DNA of 64,000 nt from an uncultured Bizionia sp. (lineage in GTDB: Bacteria; Bacteroidota; Bacteroidia; Flavobacteriales; Flavobacteriaceae), in NCBI GenBank assembly GCA_947496215.1, contig CANMCF010000024.1, forward strand, positions 1 through 64,000, given 5' to 3'. Positions 35,553 to 45,900 of the stretch are shown piece after piece (position 1 is the stretch's first letter; every line of letters starts with the position of its first letter). The notes beneath the pieces were generated by a model. It made no database searches, had not been told where the DNA came from, and saw only the letters and a list, made by a program, of their open reading frames with translations. The translations under genes were made by a program, and so were the position numbers.

Positions 35553-36587
35553 ATGAAGTCCTTTTTAATAATTTCAGCATTTACGTTAGTAGGCTCCTGT
35601 GCTACAACCAAATACAGTACAAAGATCGAAAACCTAAAGAATAGCGTACATGTTACGGATAGTACGTTAATTGCTACCTATGCCGAAACGATTACTGCGA
35701 AAGAGTTAGAAAAAAACCTCCATGACTTCGCCTCTTCATCGTTCGAAGGGCGAAAAACTGGTCAGGAAGGTCAAAAGAAAGCTGTTAAATTTCTCAAGGA
35801 GTATTATGAAAACGAAGGCATAACTCCAGCAATAGACTCCTCTTACTACCAAGCCATTCCGGAATCCTTCCTTCCTGAAGGAATAGGTGCCTCAGAAAAC
35901 GTATTGGCATACATAGAAGGTTATGAATACCCAGAGGAACTACTAATTGTTTCCGGTCACCTGGATCACTTGGGAATCGAAGATGAGACCATTCACTTCG
36001 GGGCTGATGACAATGGTTCTGGTTCCATGGCCATATTGGAAATCGCACAAGCCTTCAAGATTGCCGAAAAAGCTGGCTGTTCTCCAAAACGTAGCATATT
36101 GTTCATACATTTGACCGCTGAAGAAATCGGCCTATATGGCTCTCGATACTATGTACAAAACCCAGTTTTCAAATTGGAGAACACCATTGCCAACCTGAAT
36201 ATAGATATGATAGGACGTGTGGACAACAAACACGAAGACAACTCCAATTACATATATGTCATCGGTGCAGATCGCATAAGCAAGGAATTACACTATGTTT
36301 CGGAACAAGTAAACGAGACCTTCTATAATCTGGAATTGGATTACACCTACAATGAGGAAGATGATCCCAATCATTACTATTATAGATCCGATCATTACAA
36401 TTTTGCAAAACAAAACATTCCTGTCATCTTTTATTTCAATGGAGAACACGAAGATTATCACAAACCTACGGATACAGCAGACAAGATAGACTATAATCTA
36501 CTAGAGGTCAGGGCCAAATTAATTTTCGCCACTGCTTGGCATCTTGCAAATCAAAACAATAGATTGCTTCACAATGACGACATCTAA
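35553..36587 (+). CDS. M28-family metallopeptidase, short form
   Basis: A lipoprotein-type signal ends in 'GSC' near residue 16. The M28 zinc peptidase core has 'SGHLDH' (about 131), 'GADDNGSGS' (about 150), 'TAEEIGLYGS' (about 189) and 'NIDMIGR' (about 216), with a histidine in 'HEDYHKPTD' near the C-terminus. It releases amino acids or short peptides outside the cytoplasm. It is a close paralogue of the next gene but lacks the inserted PA domain. A TATATTTG (35526-35533) lies upstream as a possible -7 element. Confidence 0.9.
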   Translation: MKSFLIISAFTLVGSCATTKYSTKIENLKNSVHVTDSTLIATYAETITAKELEKNLHDFASSSFEGRKTGQEGQKKAVKFLKEYYENEGITPAIDSSYYQAIPESFLPEGIGASENVLAYIEGYEYPEELLIVSGHLDHLGIEDETIHFGADDNGSGSMAILEIAQAFKIAEKAGCSPKRSILFIHLTAEEIGLYGSRYYVQNPVFKLENTIANLNIDMIGRVDNKHEDNSNYIYVIGADRISKELHYVSEQVNETFYNLELDYTYNEEDDPNHYYYRSDHYNFAKQNIPVIFYFNGEHEDYHKPTDTADKIDYNLLEVRAKLIFATAWHLANQNNRLLHNDDI

Positions 36588-36763
36588 GTTGTTAAAAAGT
36601 GTTAAACAGAACTCTTAAACAGTTTATTTTCTTGTATTTTTACGCATTACCATTATTACTAATTATACTTTGTTTTCATGATAAGTGCCCATAAAAATAT
36701 ACTACTGACCAAGTATACGATTTAAGTGCTCCATAATGGCAACGAATTAAAAACAAAAAATTT

Positions 36764-38326
36764 ATGAAAAAACTACTATCACTTTTAGCTTTGTCAATAC
36801 TCATTGCTGCTTGTGGCTCTTCCAACAATGGCAATGGTTCAACTGTAAAAAGTAAAAAAAAGGTTGCTGACCCTACGGATTATGCAAACACAATTACTTC
36901 CGAAGATCTAAAGACAGCTCTTTACAAATATGCATCGGATGAGTTTGAAGGAAGAGAGACAGGTAAACCAGGTCAGAAATTGGCTGTGAACTTCTTAAAG
37001 GATCATTATGTCAAGTATGGTATTCCTGCTGCTAAAAAGGATGGTGACTACTTTCAAAACGTACCATTGGAGGTTATGTCCCCTCCCGACATAAATGTAA
37101 CCGTAAATGGCAAGGCATTCAAATCCATAGACCATTTGGTTTCCGTTGGATCTGGTGAGTCCAGTACAATCAATGTCAATGACATCGTTTATGCTGGTTT
37201 TGGCATCGAAGATGAAAAGTACTCTAGTTATACCAACATAGATGTAAAAGGAAAAATCGTTGTCATAAAATCTGGTGAACCAAAGAACGCAGATGGAACC
37301 TATGTGATATCTGGAAGCGAAGACGAATCCAAATGGTCTGGTTTCAGAGAGCAATTTGCTTCGAAGAGAGATGCAGCCAAAGAAAGAGGTGCTGTAGCCA
37401 TAATGTTTCATTATCCAGAGGTTTTCGCAATGGCAAAAATGCGTTTTGGAGCTTCCAGTGGAAGAATGTCTTTGGCTGGCAAGAATGATGAGATGTACTA
37501 TTTCATGATAAATGAAGATTTGGCGAAAAGCTTGGTAAGCGACATAGATACAAATGATGAATCCAAAGTCATAAAAGCAAATGTTGCTTTGGACTTCAAA
37601 AAGAAATCTGAAGCAATCTCTTCCGAAAACGTTGCTGCTTACATAAAAGGTTCGGAAAAACCAGATGAAGTCATCGTAATCTCCGCGCACCTCGATCACG
37701 AAGGTGTCAAAGATGGAAAAGTATACAATGGTGCCGACGATGACGGTTCTGGTACCGTGGCAATTTTGGAAATGGCTGAAGCTTTTGCCAAAGCCGTGAA
37801 AGATGGTAACGGACCAAAAAGATCCATCTTGTTCCTAAATGTGACAGGGGAAGAAAAAGGACTTTTGGGGTCTCGACACTATACGGACAACGATCCAATA
37901 TTTCCATTGGCAAATACAGTCGCCAATTTAAACATAGACATGATTGGGCGTACAGATCCAAAACGCAAGGAAGGAGATCGCAATTACATATACCTGATTG
38001 GTAGTGACAAGTTAAGTACTGATTTACATAACATTTCTGAAGAAGTCAATACGAAGTATATGAATGTGGAATTGGATTATACTTTCAATGATGACAATGA
38101 TCCTAATCGCTTTTACTACCGTTCGGACCATTACAACTTTGCAAAGAACAATATTCCTGTAATTTTCTATTTCAATGGTACACACGATGATTATCACCAA
38201 CCAAGTGATACACCGGATAAAATTGAATATGACTTATTGGAAAATCGTACCCGTTTGGTTTTTTATACTGCTTGGGAAGTAGCCAATCGTGAAAACCGCG
38301 TCGTAGTGGATAAAGCTATTGAGTAA
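36764..38326 (+). CDS. M28-family metallopeptidase with PA domain, lipoprotein
   Basis: The 520-residue lipoprotein signal ends in 'AAC' near residue 17. A protease-associated (PA) domain at about 110-285 is inserted before the catalytic core. Zinc motifs are 'SAHLDHEG' (about 307), 'GADDDGSGT' (about 324), 'TGEEKGLLGS' (about 364) and 'HDDYHQPSDTPD'. It is about equally long to other Bacteroidota M28 lipoproteins. The tandem pair with the shorter gene upstream points to duplication. Confidence 0.92.
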   Translation: MKKLLSLLALSILIAACGSSNNGNGSTVKSKKKVADPTDYANTITSEDLKTALYKYASDEFEGRETGKPGQKLAVNFLKDHYVKYGIPAAKKDGDYFQNVPLEVMSPPDINVTVNGKAFKSIDHLVSVGSGESSTINVNDIVYAGFGIEDEKYSSYTNIDVKGKIVVIKSGEPKNADGTYVISGSEDESKWSGFREQFASKRDAAKERGAVAIMFHYPEVFAMAKMRFGASSGRMSLAGKNDEMYYFMINEDLAKSLVSDIDTNDESKVIKANVALDFKKKSEAISSENVAAYIKGSEKPDEVIVISAHLDHEGVKDGKVYNGADDDGSGTVAILEMAEAFAKAVKDGNGPKRSILFLNVTGEEKGLLGSRHYTDNDPIFPLANTVANLNIDMIGRTDPKRKEGDRNYIYLIGSDKLSTDLHNISEEVNTKYMNVELDYTFNDDNDPNRFYYRSDHYNFAKNNIPVIFYFNGTHDDYHQPSDTPDKIEYDLLENRTRLVFYTAWEVANRENRVVVDKAIE

Positions 38327-38345
38327 ATAAATTATCATTATATTG

Positions 38346-38386
38346 AATGCCGTTCCTTTTTGAATCAAAAAAGAACGGCATTTTTT
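38346..38386 (+). terminator. Terminator after the M28 gene
   Basis: Arms AATGCCGTTC (38346-38355) and GAACGGCATT (38373-38382) form a stem followed by a T run. Confidence 0.88.
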
Positions 38387-38525
38387 ATTGAAGCCCAAGA
38401 TCTACATCTATCCGAATTTGTTTTTTGTCTTACCACAAGATTACCAAAGAGACATTGTAAATGACGTTAAGTATAGAACCTAGGATAAAAACGAACATTC
38501 ATTAATTTCATAAATAAAATTCCAT

Positions 38526-39662
38526 ATGCAAGAAAAGAAACGTTTATCGATAGGAGAAGGCAAAATAAGTGGCTATCTCTCCATTTTCCTTGCCATAGTA
38601 TCTCTGGGGTTTGTTGTTTGCGCCTATTTCCCAGATTTGTTCACGACAAAGGACTTTAGGAACATCTATGACCCTCAAGTCGTGAAATGGGCCATTTTAG
38701 GGGTTTTGATTTTATCATTTGCCTTTGCATTCACTAGTTTCATCCTCAGCAAGAAAAAACGCTATGGTTTCATATCTACCATAATAATAGCAGCGACCAT
38801 CTTCATAGGCTCTGCTCTACCAGAAACTTCTGGTATTCAAGATAAATCTGTTACCATTGGTTTGGACTGGTTGTTAATAGACATATTGGTTTCTGCCATA
38901 GTTTTCATTCCAATTGAGTTATTCTTGCCCAAGCGACTCGATCAATCGAAGTTTCATAGTGAGTGGCGTACGGATTTGGTCTATTTCATAATAAGCCATC
39001 TATTGATACAGGTAACTGGTGTCATCATACAAATGCCTGCCGTCTTTGCCTTCAAAGGCATTGGATTGGAAGGCTTTCAAGATACCATACAATCCATTCC
39101 TTTCATTCCACAATTGTTCGTAGCCTTGTTGGTGTCCGATCTATTTCAATACACTGCACATTACTTTTTTCACAAGGTTCCATATTTGTGGCGTTTTCAT
39201 GCCGTACACCACTCTACCAAGCATTTGGATTGGCTAGCAGGTTCCAGAACCCACTTCTTGGATTTGATTGTCGTAAGAGCCGTATCCTTTATTCCCATCT
39301 ATGTTTGCGGATTCAGTAGTTCGGTATTTCTCACCTACATTGTCATCGTCTCCTTTCAAGCAGTACTTGCGCACTCCAATACGCGCATTAATTTCGGGTT
39401 CCTCAAATATATATTCGTAACACCTCAATATCATCATTGGCATCATTCGGATGATCCAAAGGCCTATGACAAGAATTTTGCCATCCATTTCCCATTCATA
39501 GATATGATCTTCGGCACATACTACCCCATGGGCAATACTTGGCCTGAAGGGACAGGTTTGGGGAATGTGAAGTTTCCAAAAGGATTTATTAGACAATTTG
39601 TATACTCGTTTACCACTGACCCATCCAAAGAGCAGAATTTGAAAAACCCCAGTGAGCGTTAA
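38526..39662 (+). CDS. Sterol desaturase / fatty acid hydroxylase family protein
   Basis: The 378-residue membrane protein has about seven helices. The di-iron histidine boxes of the family are visible as 'HYFFHKVPYLWRFHAVHHS' type motifs (HxxxH then 'HAVHH') near residues 220-235 and 'HHWHH' near 305. The family hydroxylates or desaturates lipids; the substrate here is unknown. It has its own upstream region after a terminator. Confidence 0.88.
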   Translation: MQEKKRLSIGEGKISGYLSIFLAIVSLGFVVCAYFPDLFTTKDFRNIYDPQVVKWAILGVLILSFAFAFTSFILSKKKRYGFISTIIIAATIFIGSALPETSGIQDKSVTIGLDWLLIDILVSAIVFIPIELFLPKRLDQSKFHSEWRTDLVYFIISHLLIQVTGVIIQMPAVFAFKGIGLEGFQDTIQSIPFIPQLFVALLVSDLFQYTAHYFFHKVPYLWRFHAVHHSTKHLDWLAGSRTHFLDLIVVRAVSFIPIYVCGFSSSVFLTYIVIVSFQAVLAHSNTRINFGFLKYIFVTPQYHHWHHSDDPKAYDKNFAIHFPFIDMIFGTYYPMGNTWPEGTGLGNVKFPKGFIRQFVYSFTTDPSKEQNLKNPSER

Positions 39663-39732
39663 AAATACCCTCGTAAGATTGCTTGTAACATTTTTGATGA
39701 AACGATGTCTAATATTATAAACAAATGGGTTT

Positions 39733-40026
39733 ATGACAGGAGGAGCAGGACATATTATGGACATGAATAATAGAATGAAACAAAACCGTTCTATGAAAAC
39801 ATCCAAAAGACAAAAATTCAAGTCAAACAATCGAGAAACGATTTTTAACAACAACCCAAAAGAGACGAAGGTGTTCATAAACATTCCAAAAAATGATCTT
39901 GAAAAGCTAAAAAATGAAATAAAGCAGAAAATAAAACAACAACAAAGAAAAGAGTTGTTTCTCATTCTAACGATATTAGCTTTTGGTTTGCTTACCACCA
40001 TTTTACTGTATCTAAAGCTCTATTGA
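39733..40026 (+). CDS. Small protein with C-terminal membrane helix
   Basis: 97 residues. The N-terminal half is rich in Asn, Lys and Arg. A charged helix (~55-75) and one membrane helix at the C-terminus ('LFLILTILAFGLLTTILLYL') follow, so it is a tail-anchored protein. I do not recognise a named family. Confidence 0.68.
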   Translation: MTGGAGHIMDMNNRMKQNRSMKTSKRQKFKSNNRETIFNNNPKETKVFINIPKNDLEKLKNEIKQKIKQQQRKELFLILTILAFGLLTTILLYLKLY

Positions 40027-40096
40027 ATCATTTGTTCTAGAAAGTCATTGATGACGTCATTACGAAGTTTAACAATTTGAATTACCACAAAATATA

Positions 40097-40255
40097 ATGA
40101 GCTATTTGATTTTACTTTTCATGGTCATTGTTTTCGCCATCGCAATCGGTCTCCTAAAATCGTTTTTTCCTCATCATTTCAAAGAAGATAACAATGATTA
40201 TGATCCATGGGATGACATGACATTGATGATTTTAACTAATCAATTCGTTAAGTGA
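40097..40255 (+). CDS. Tiny membrane peptide with acidic tail, probably frameshifted at its end
   Basis: A 52-residue frame has one membrane helix (residues 3-21, 'YLILLFMVIVFAIAIGLL') and then 'HFKEDNNDYDPWDD'. It is clearly related to the sequence at 41761. Compared with that copy, five extra bases (a repeated ATGAC) after 'WDD' shift the frame. Without them the peptide would end in Asp-Asp-Ile-Asp-Asp-Phe-Asn. Function is unknown. Confidence 0.55.
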   Translation: MSYLILLFMVIVFAIAIGLLKSFFPHHFKEDNNDYDPWDDMTLMILTNQFVK

Positions 40256-40354
40256 ATTTTATCCTGCTTGTTTCAATTTAGTAAAAAGTCATATTCATCA
40301 TTAACCAATGATATAAAACCTTACAATCAAATTGTAGAGTTCACTAGCCTTTAG

Positions 40355-40402
40355 CCATAAAATAAATAAACCTCGTAAAGACGAGGTTTATTTATTTTAT
40401 GG
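40355..40402. terminator. Long perfect hairpin, likely bidirectional terminator
   Basis: The 22-bp arms 40355-40376 and 40381-40402 are exactly complementary around an AAAG loop, with a CCTCGT core next to AT-rich outer sequence. It separates the plus-strand small genes from the minus-strand DUF547 gene. Confidence 0.85.
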
Positions 40403-40486
40403 CATCCTTTCTTTAGTCTCTTGAAGTCCCTATCTCACTATGTAGGAACTACAAAAAGCACATATGGATGTGATGAGATTGTTTAA

Positions 40487-41191
40487 TTATTTGCGATGCA
40501 AGTTCCAATCATATTCCATATAGAATAGATTTGTTGTCATGTTTACCTTTCCGCTTCCAGAATATTTGTTAATGAAATGCTTAATGGCCTCTTCATCTCC
40601 AAAATCATCTTTGTACCACTCAAATATCTTGGATATCTTAGAAGCATTCATATCTATCTTGTTCTTTGTTGGGTCGTTTATAAAATTAATGGCTGCAGCT
40701 TCCAACTCTTGTTCTACAGTTTCTGGCTTATATGCTACCCTATTCAACATAGGAGATGATATCGTTGTGGCATAAAGTGCAAAGTTAACTCTAGGGTCTC
40801 CCAATGGTCTTAGAAGTTCATGTTGGATGAAGTCCAATGATATCTTTCCTCCATCATAGTCCACAACCTCTATTTTAAAGGCATCAACTATATAATTGAT
40901 ACTTTTTATAGGATAGTTCTCTGCCAATAATTTTATGATGTTGGCATTGTAGAAATTAATCCAGAAAGTCTTATACTCACTTTTGCTCCATCCTTTGTTT
41001 GGAGAAATTTTAGAGAAGTTTTCTGTAATGCTGTTCAACTCATCTATATTTTTCAAGACCTTGTCAAAATTCACAACTCCTTTGGCTGAGACATGTTTTT
41101 TCAGAAATTCATCATATTTGGTTAGATCAATTGTCTGAGTATATCCACTCAGGCAAATAAACAATAGTAGTAGGGGCAAAATGCGTTTCAT
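40487..41191 (-). CDS. DUF547 family secreted protein
   Basis: A signal peptide ends near 'SGYTQ' (residue 19). The body of 234 residues shows the DUF547 hallmark 'FWINFYNANIIKLLAENYP' and 'DPRVNFALYATTISSPML', typical of this uncharacterised exported family. It stands alone on the minus strand. Confidence 0.9.
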   Translation of the reverse strand: MKRILPLLLLFICLSGYTQTIDLTKYDEFLKKHVSAKGVVNFDKVLKNIDELNSITENFSKISPNKGWSKSEYKTFWINFYNANIIKLLAENYPIKSINYIVDAFKIEVVDYDGGKISLDFIQHELLRPLGDPRVNFALYATTISSPMLNRVAYKPETVEQELEAAAINFINDPTKNKIDMNASKISKIFEWYKDDFGDEEAIKHFINKYSGSGKVNMTTNLFYMEYDWNLHRK

Positions 41192-41760
41192 AATATGATT
41201 TTATTATAATTTATTTAATTAGTCAATTTATTTATTAGTCAATATTTTTAACGTCACCTAACGTGCTTATCGATATCTTATTTATTTTTTTGGTTTAACC
41301 CTTGGCTATAAAAGAGATGTCATTTAAAATCAACATTTTGGGATAAAGCCATTTCGGGTGTAAAAGTACATTTTTATGGTGTAAAAATATATTATTTATA
41401 TTTATTATACAATTATATCTCATTCAGTTCCATCAGTTGTATTGATTAACAAAATTGTTCTGCTCATTTCCCTTACTTCAAAATTGATGCCAATTTGGAA
41501 ATATGCCATCGTGAAAGAAGTGCATTCCATCGTAGTAGTTGAAATCACCGCTGATTGATTATTTATGGTAGTGATGCCCCGAGAAAAGGTTTGGGAATAG
41601 ACGCAAGCATCTTTTTAATCAGCCAAATTCTCTAATGATTCTAATTACAATCCATTAAAAATCAAATAGAAATATAGGAAAAAACTATATTTTCATTTAT
41701 ATTGATACCAGTAGACAACTCATTAACAACGATTAGCAATTATATTTACAACGCAATACA
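41192..41760. other. AT-rich gap without a gene
   Basis: About 570 bp between the start of the DUF547 gene and a tiny peptide remnant. I see no reading frame, RNA or repeat I can support. Confidence 0.4.
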
Positions 41761-41899
41761 ATGAGTTATTTGGCTTTAATAGTCTTGGTCATTGTTTTTG
41801 CTATAACAATCAATGTACCCAGATCATTTTTCCTGTCATTTCAAAGATGACAACAATGACTACGATCTATGGGATGGCATTGATGATTTTGACAATTGA
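41761..41899 (+). pseudogene. Frameshifted copy of the tiny acidic-tail membrane peptide
   Basis: The frame from 41761 gives 'MSYLALIVLVIVFAI' and then stops at 41850. Adjusting by one base near 41834 restores 'HFKDDNNDYDLWDGIDDFDN' up to a stop at 41899, matching the copy at 40097. The simplest reading is a decayed paralogue with a one-base deletion. Confidence 0.6.
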
Positions 41900-42788
41900 T
41901 GCATTTTTGCTCCTCGCGTTAGAATTCAAATAAAAATCCGTGTTCAATCATAGTACTGCTCTTAGAAGTTCTTAGGGTTTTCTCTTGAGTTTTTAAAATT
42001 AAAGACCACATAAATGACAGTGACTATCAGGCTCATTATAATTTTCATAACCATAACTCCAAATGTAAACATTAAAAAAACAAACATCGTTTGTCTCGCA
42101 AACAGTTATGAAATATACGTAGGACTACGTATTGCATACATCATCAATGTTACATAGTTTTGTCCCGATGAGTAATAATTCAATACCCAAGAAGAAATCT
42201 TTTCTTAGAAATATCGAAAAATGGGAATCAATCCTATTATGTTTCATAGTAGTTTGTTTGATAGTTTGCCTAGCATCTTGTTGAATTGAGAAAATCATAT
42301 CATTTTAACCTTATAGTTTAATGATGCATATATGACCATATTATGTGGCTTTTCTTGTTTCCTTATACAAATCATTACTTCTATTCACTTTATTTACGAG
42401 TATAAATAGGTGTTTTACCCTATGTAGAATTAGGATTATCCCCATTGACATATTTGCCATTATATCGGAAATTTGTGTCATTATTAGTTTATAATTTAGC
42501 TTCATTATTCTTTTAAGGAAGCATTTAGTCGTAAAAAGCGTTTTTTGAATGAAACATAAATTAAGTACCTCTTTTGGTCACCTCTAAAAAGAAACATTCA
42601 AAAAACACTTTTTAATTACATCGTAATACTCTTACTCTTTCCTAAAGCACTCATTACCTGTATTATATATTCCATCTTCGATAGTTTTTTATCATTAGTT
42701 AGTTCTACAAACATTCCAAAAACAAATAACCAACTAAATTACAGTCACTTAGAATCTCATCTCCTTGAATCAAACTAGTAGGGACTGG
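41900..42788. other. Mostly empty intergenic region with one tiny ORF
   Basis: The only candidate is a 38-codon frame at 42168-42284 with a membrane-like tail ('LLCFIVVCLIVCLASC'), without a clear ribosome-binding site, and listed separately. The rest shows nothing I can support. Confidence 0.4.
42168..42284 (+). CDS. Possible tiny membrane peptide
   Basis: A 38-residue frame with basic N-terminus ('PKKKSFLRN') and a hydrophobic C-terminal helix containing three cysteines. It could be a tail-anchored micropeptide or a chance frame. Confidence 0.3.
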   Translation: MSNNSIPKKKSFLRNIEKWESILLCFIVVCLIVCLASC

Positions 42789-42819
42789 TTTGCTTCTATC
42801 TTTTTTTATTTATACTTTG
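42789..42819 (+). promoter_or_regulatory. Bacteroidota-type promoter of the M43 protease gene
   Basis: TTTG at 42789-42792 is followed after exactly 19 bp by ATACTTTG at 42812-42819, close to the TTTG-N19-TAnnTTTG consensus. The leader to the start codon at 42910 would be about 85 bases. Confidence 0.6.
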
Positions 42820-42909
42820 AAAACCAAACATTTACAAAAAAAGAACTACTCCTATGTTAAGTTATCCATAACATAACATAGTTTAATTGTTAATCAACTA
42901 AAAACCCTC

Positions 42910-45900
42910 ATGAAAAACAACATTACATTACCCACAATCAAAACATTGATGGCTTATTTAAGCATCTTATGTTTATCGTTCTTTCCTCCCCTTACGTTGA
43001 ATGCCCAGACAATTGAAGGCAACAAATGCGGTACGGACGAACAAATGCAAAATCTATACAATGAGAATCCAAGTTCATTGAATGAAGCCATGGCTTTGAG
43101 GCAAAACCTATCCTCTCAATCCACGAACTTCGGTATGCCCCCACCTTATGTCATTCCCGTCGTGTTTCATGTATTTGGAACGGAATATAACAACGGAACA
43201 ACAGTGAACTTGTCTATAATTCAAGATGCCCTAGACAAAACAAATGAGGATTTCAAAGGCCTCAATGCAGATTATTCAGGTATCGATGCTCCTTTTGATG
43301 TCATAAAACAACCTTTGGACATTACATTCAAACTGGCACAATTGGATCCCGAAGGAAACCCCACAACCGGTGTCATATTCTATGATGAAGCTTCTGGTAT
43401 GGGAAATTATGGTAATCCAAAAGTTCCTCAGGTAGCTTGGGACAATTATAAATATTGCAATGTATACATAACTAGAGATCTATATGGCAATGGGGTTTAC
43501 AACGAATCTGGTGTTGCTTGGTATCCAGACACCAACATGTCGGACAACAACCTAGCTAGGGTCACCTACAACGGTAGTTACCTAGGTAGCAATACCGATG
43601 AAAATTTCAGATCCGTTTTAACCCACGAATTTGGGCATTGGCTGGATCTACCACATACATTCGCAAATTCCATATGTAGCAGCAATCCCGAAGATGGTGA
43701 TGGCGTTGCCGATACCCCTTCCCTAGCAAACAACTCTTCTGGAGCCAATTGCTCTGTAATACAGAATTGCCTTGGTGAAGAGATAAACAATGAGAATTTC
43801 ATGGATTATGACTGCTATAAGATGTTTACCCAAGGGCAAGTAGCCAAAATGATCAATGCTCTGGACAATTCACCAGCTAGAAATACGCTTTGGACACCTA
43901 CCAACCTGACTTGCACCGGTTTGGATACGGATTTGGGAACAAGGATCATTGCTTCGTCCAATACCTATGAAGAACGGTATGAAAACGACGGCATCATAGA
44001 ATCTACCATTGATTTGACTTGTAGTGGTTGTACATTCAATGCTAGTTCTGGGGATTTGACATTGAATACGGATTATACCGTAACCAACTTACCAAATGGA
44101 TTGACCTCTAGAATCACGCTAACCAGCAATACAACTGCCCAAATTCATTTGGATGGTACGGCAACGGCCCACGAATTGGCAGATTCGATCACCAATTTGA
44201 ACTTTGCATTTCTTGATCCCATGGTTGCTGGTGGTGTTTCTCAACTATACAATTCTGGATTGAATCAATTGGGCATTGACTTCTTGGATGTCTATACAGA
44301 ATATTGCGATGTTACCATTGGTTATGCAGTCTACACTCACATTACCGAGGTCAGTTTCAACGGAACTGCCAATACAAGTGGCTATGATGGAATTACCAAT
44401 TACACCGAGTCTTTGGCTTTTCCAGCAAGACAAGGAGACACCTACCCCATAAGCATTACAACAAACAAGGGCAATGGTGGCGAAGCAGAGAATGAACGTA
44501 TACAAGTATGGGCAGATTGGAACAAAAACTTCATCTATGAAGATACCGAATTGGTAATGTCACACCCTTATAATTCTTCGGCAGCCGATGCCGAGGGAAA
44601 CTACACGTATGCATCCAACATTACCATTCCAGTCGCTACGGATCTCGGCACCACTTCCTTCAGGGTCATGGCCCATTATGTTCAAGGCACAAGTGGAGAC
44701 ACTCCTTGTACATACATCGATAGCGGTGAAACAGAAGATTATGGCTTGTTGGTCTATGATGAGAATGCCACTTTCGAGATGGAATTCAGTGCCAATAGAA
44801 CTGTCGTCAATTTCTCCGAACCTGTAAATTTTCTCGACTTGACCATTACGGACTCTGGAGACTCCGTTACCTCTTGGCTATGGACCTTCGAAAATGGGAC
44901 ACCAAGCACATCAACCGATCAAAACCCGACCAACATTCTCTTTCCCGACGCTGGAGCTTACGACGTCACACTCAATGTAGTTACCAACAATGGTACGGAT
45001 CAAACAATAACCAAAGTGGATTACATTACTTCGGAATTGGATTACTGTGATAGTTCTCCAAACTTTGGGAGTTATTTTAGTGTAAACCATGTGATTTTTG
45101 AAGCCATTGACCATTCTCCGGGCCTTAGCAATTCATATGATTACTTCGATACGGTCTTCACCTCCGTAAGCACAGGTGAGACATATCCAATCACCATCAC
45201 TACCGAAAAAGGGAATGGTGGAGCTGGCGACACAAACAGAGTGAGAGTATGGGCGGACTGGAATTACGATAGTGTTTTTTCGGACGATGAATTGGTCATC
45301 AGTCAAAATGTGACTTTCGACGATTACGATGCAAGTGGAGAGTATAGCTTTACATCAAACATCACGGTTCCTTACAGTGCTTCTGTCGGAGACAAAGTTG
45401 GGCTAAGGGTGATTGGTCACTACTTGGATGGATCTGGCGGAGAAACTTCTTGTGGTCAATACGACAGTGGAAATACTGCTGACTATGGATTGAACATTGC
45501 CGCTGGCGCTCCAGGAATCTCTGCAAATGCAATAACTTCCAGTAATTCCTTTCCTGTAACAGATACCGTAACCTTTCAAGATGCATCTTCAAGTTCCGAC
45601 ACCTTGAATAGTTGGGTTTGGAGTTTTCCAGAAGGTACTCCTTCTTCACATATCGGACAAGTACCACCTGCCATTTCCTATGAAAATCCTGGCGTTTACA
45701 ACTATAGCTTGACTGTTGAAGATTCTGCCAATAGAACAGACACATACAATGGCACAGTTGAGGCCGTCTATCAATTATGCGATGTCACACAATCCTTTGC
45801 AACCTATGGTCACATTACCAATGTTATGATGGATGTCATAGACAACACCACAGGATATGATGGTACAACGAGTTACTTTGACGCATATGACCCTACAGCA

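Noticed and set aside
36995-37699. Open frame of 234 codons opposite the second M28 peptidase
   Set aside because: The M28 motifs lie on the plus strand, and the opposite protein has a random composition.
39234-40001. Open frame of 255 codons spanning the desaturase end and the small gene after it
   Set aside because: It is antisense to two credible genes and composed of low-complexity Phe/Ser/Cys stretches.
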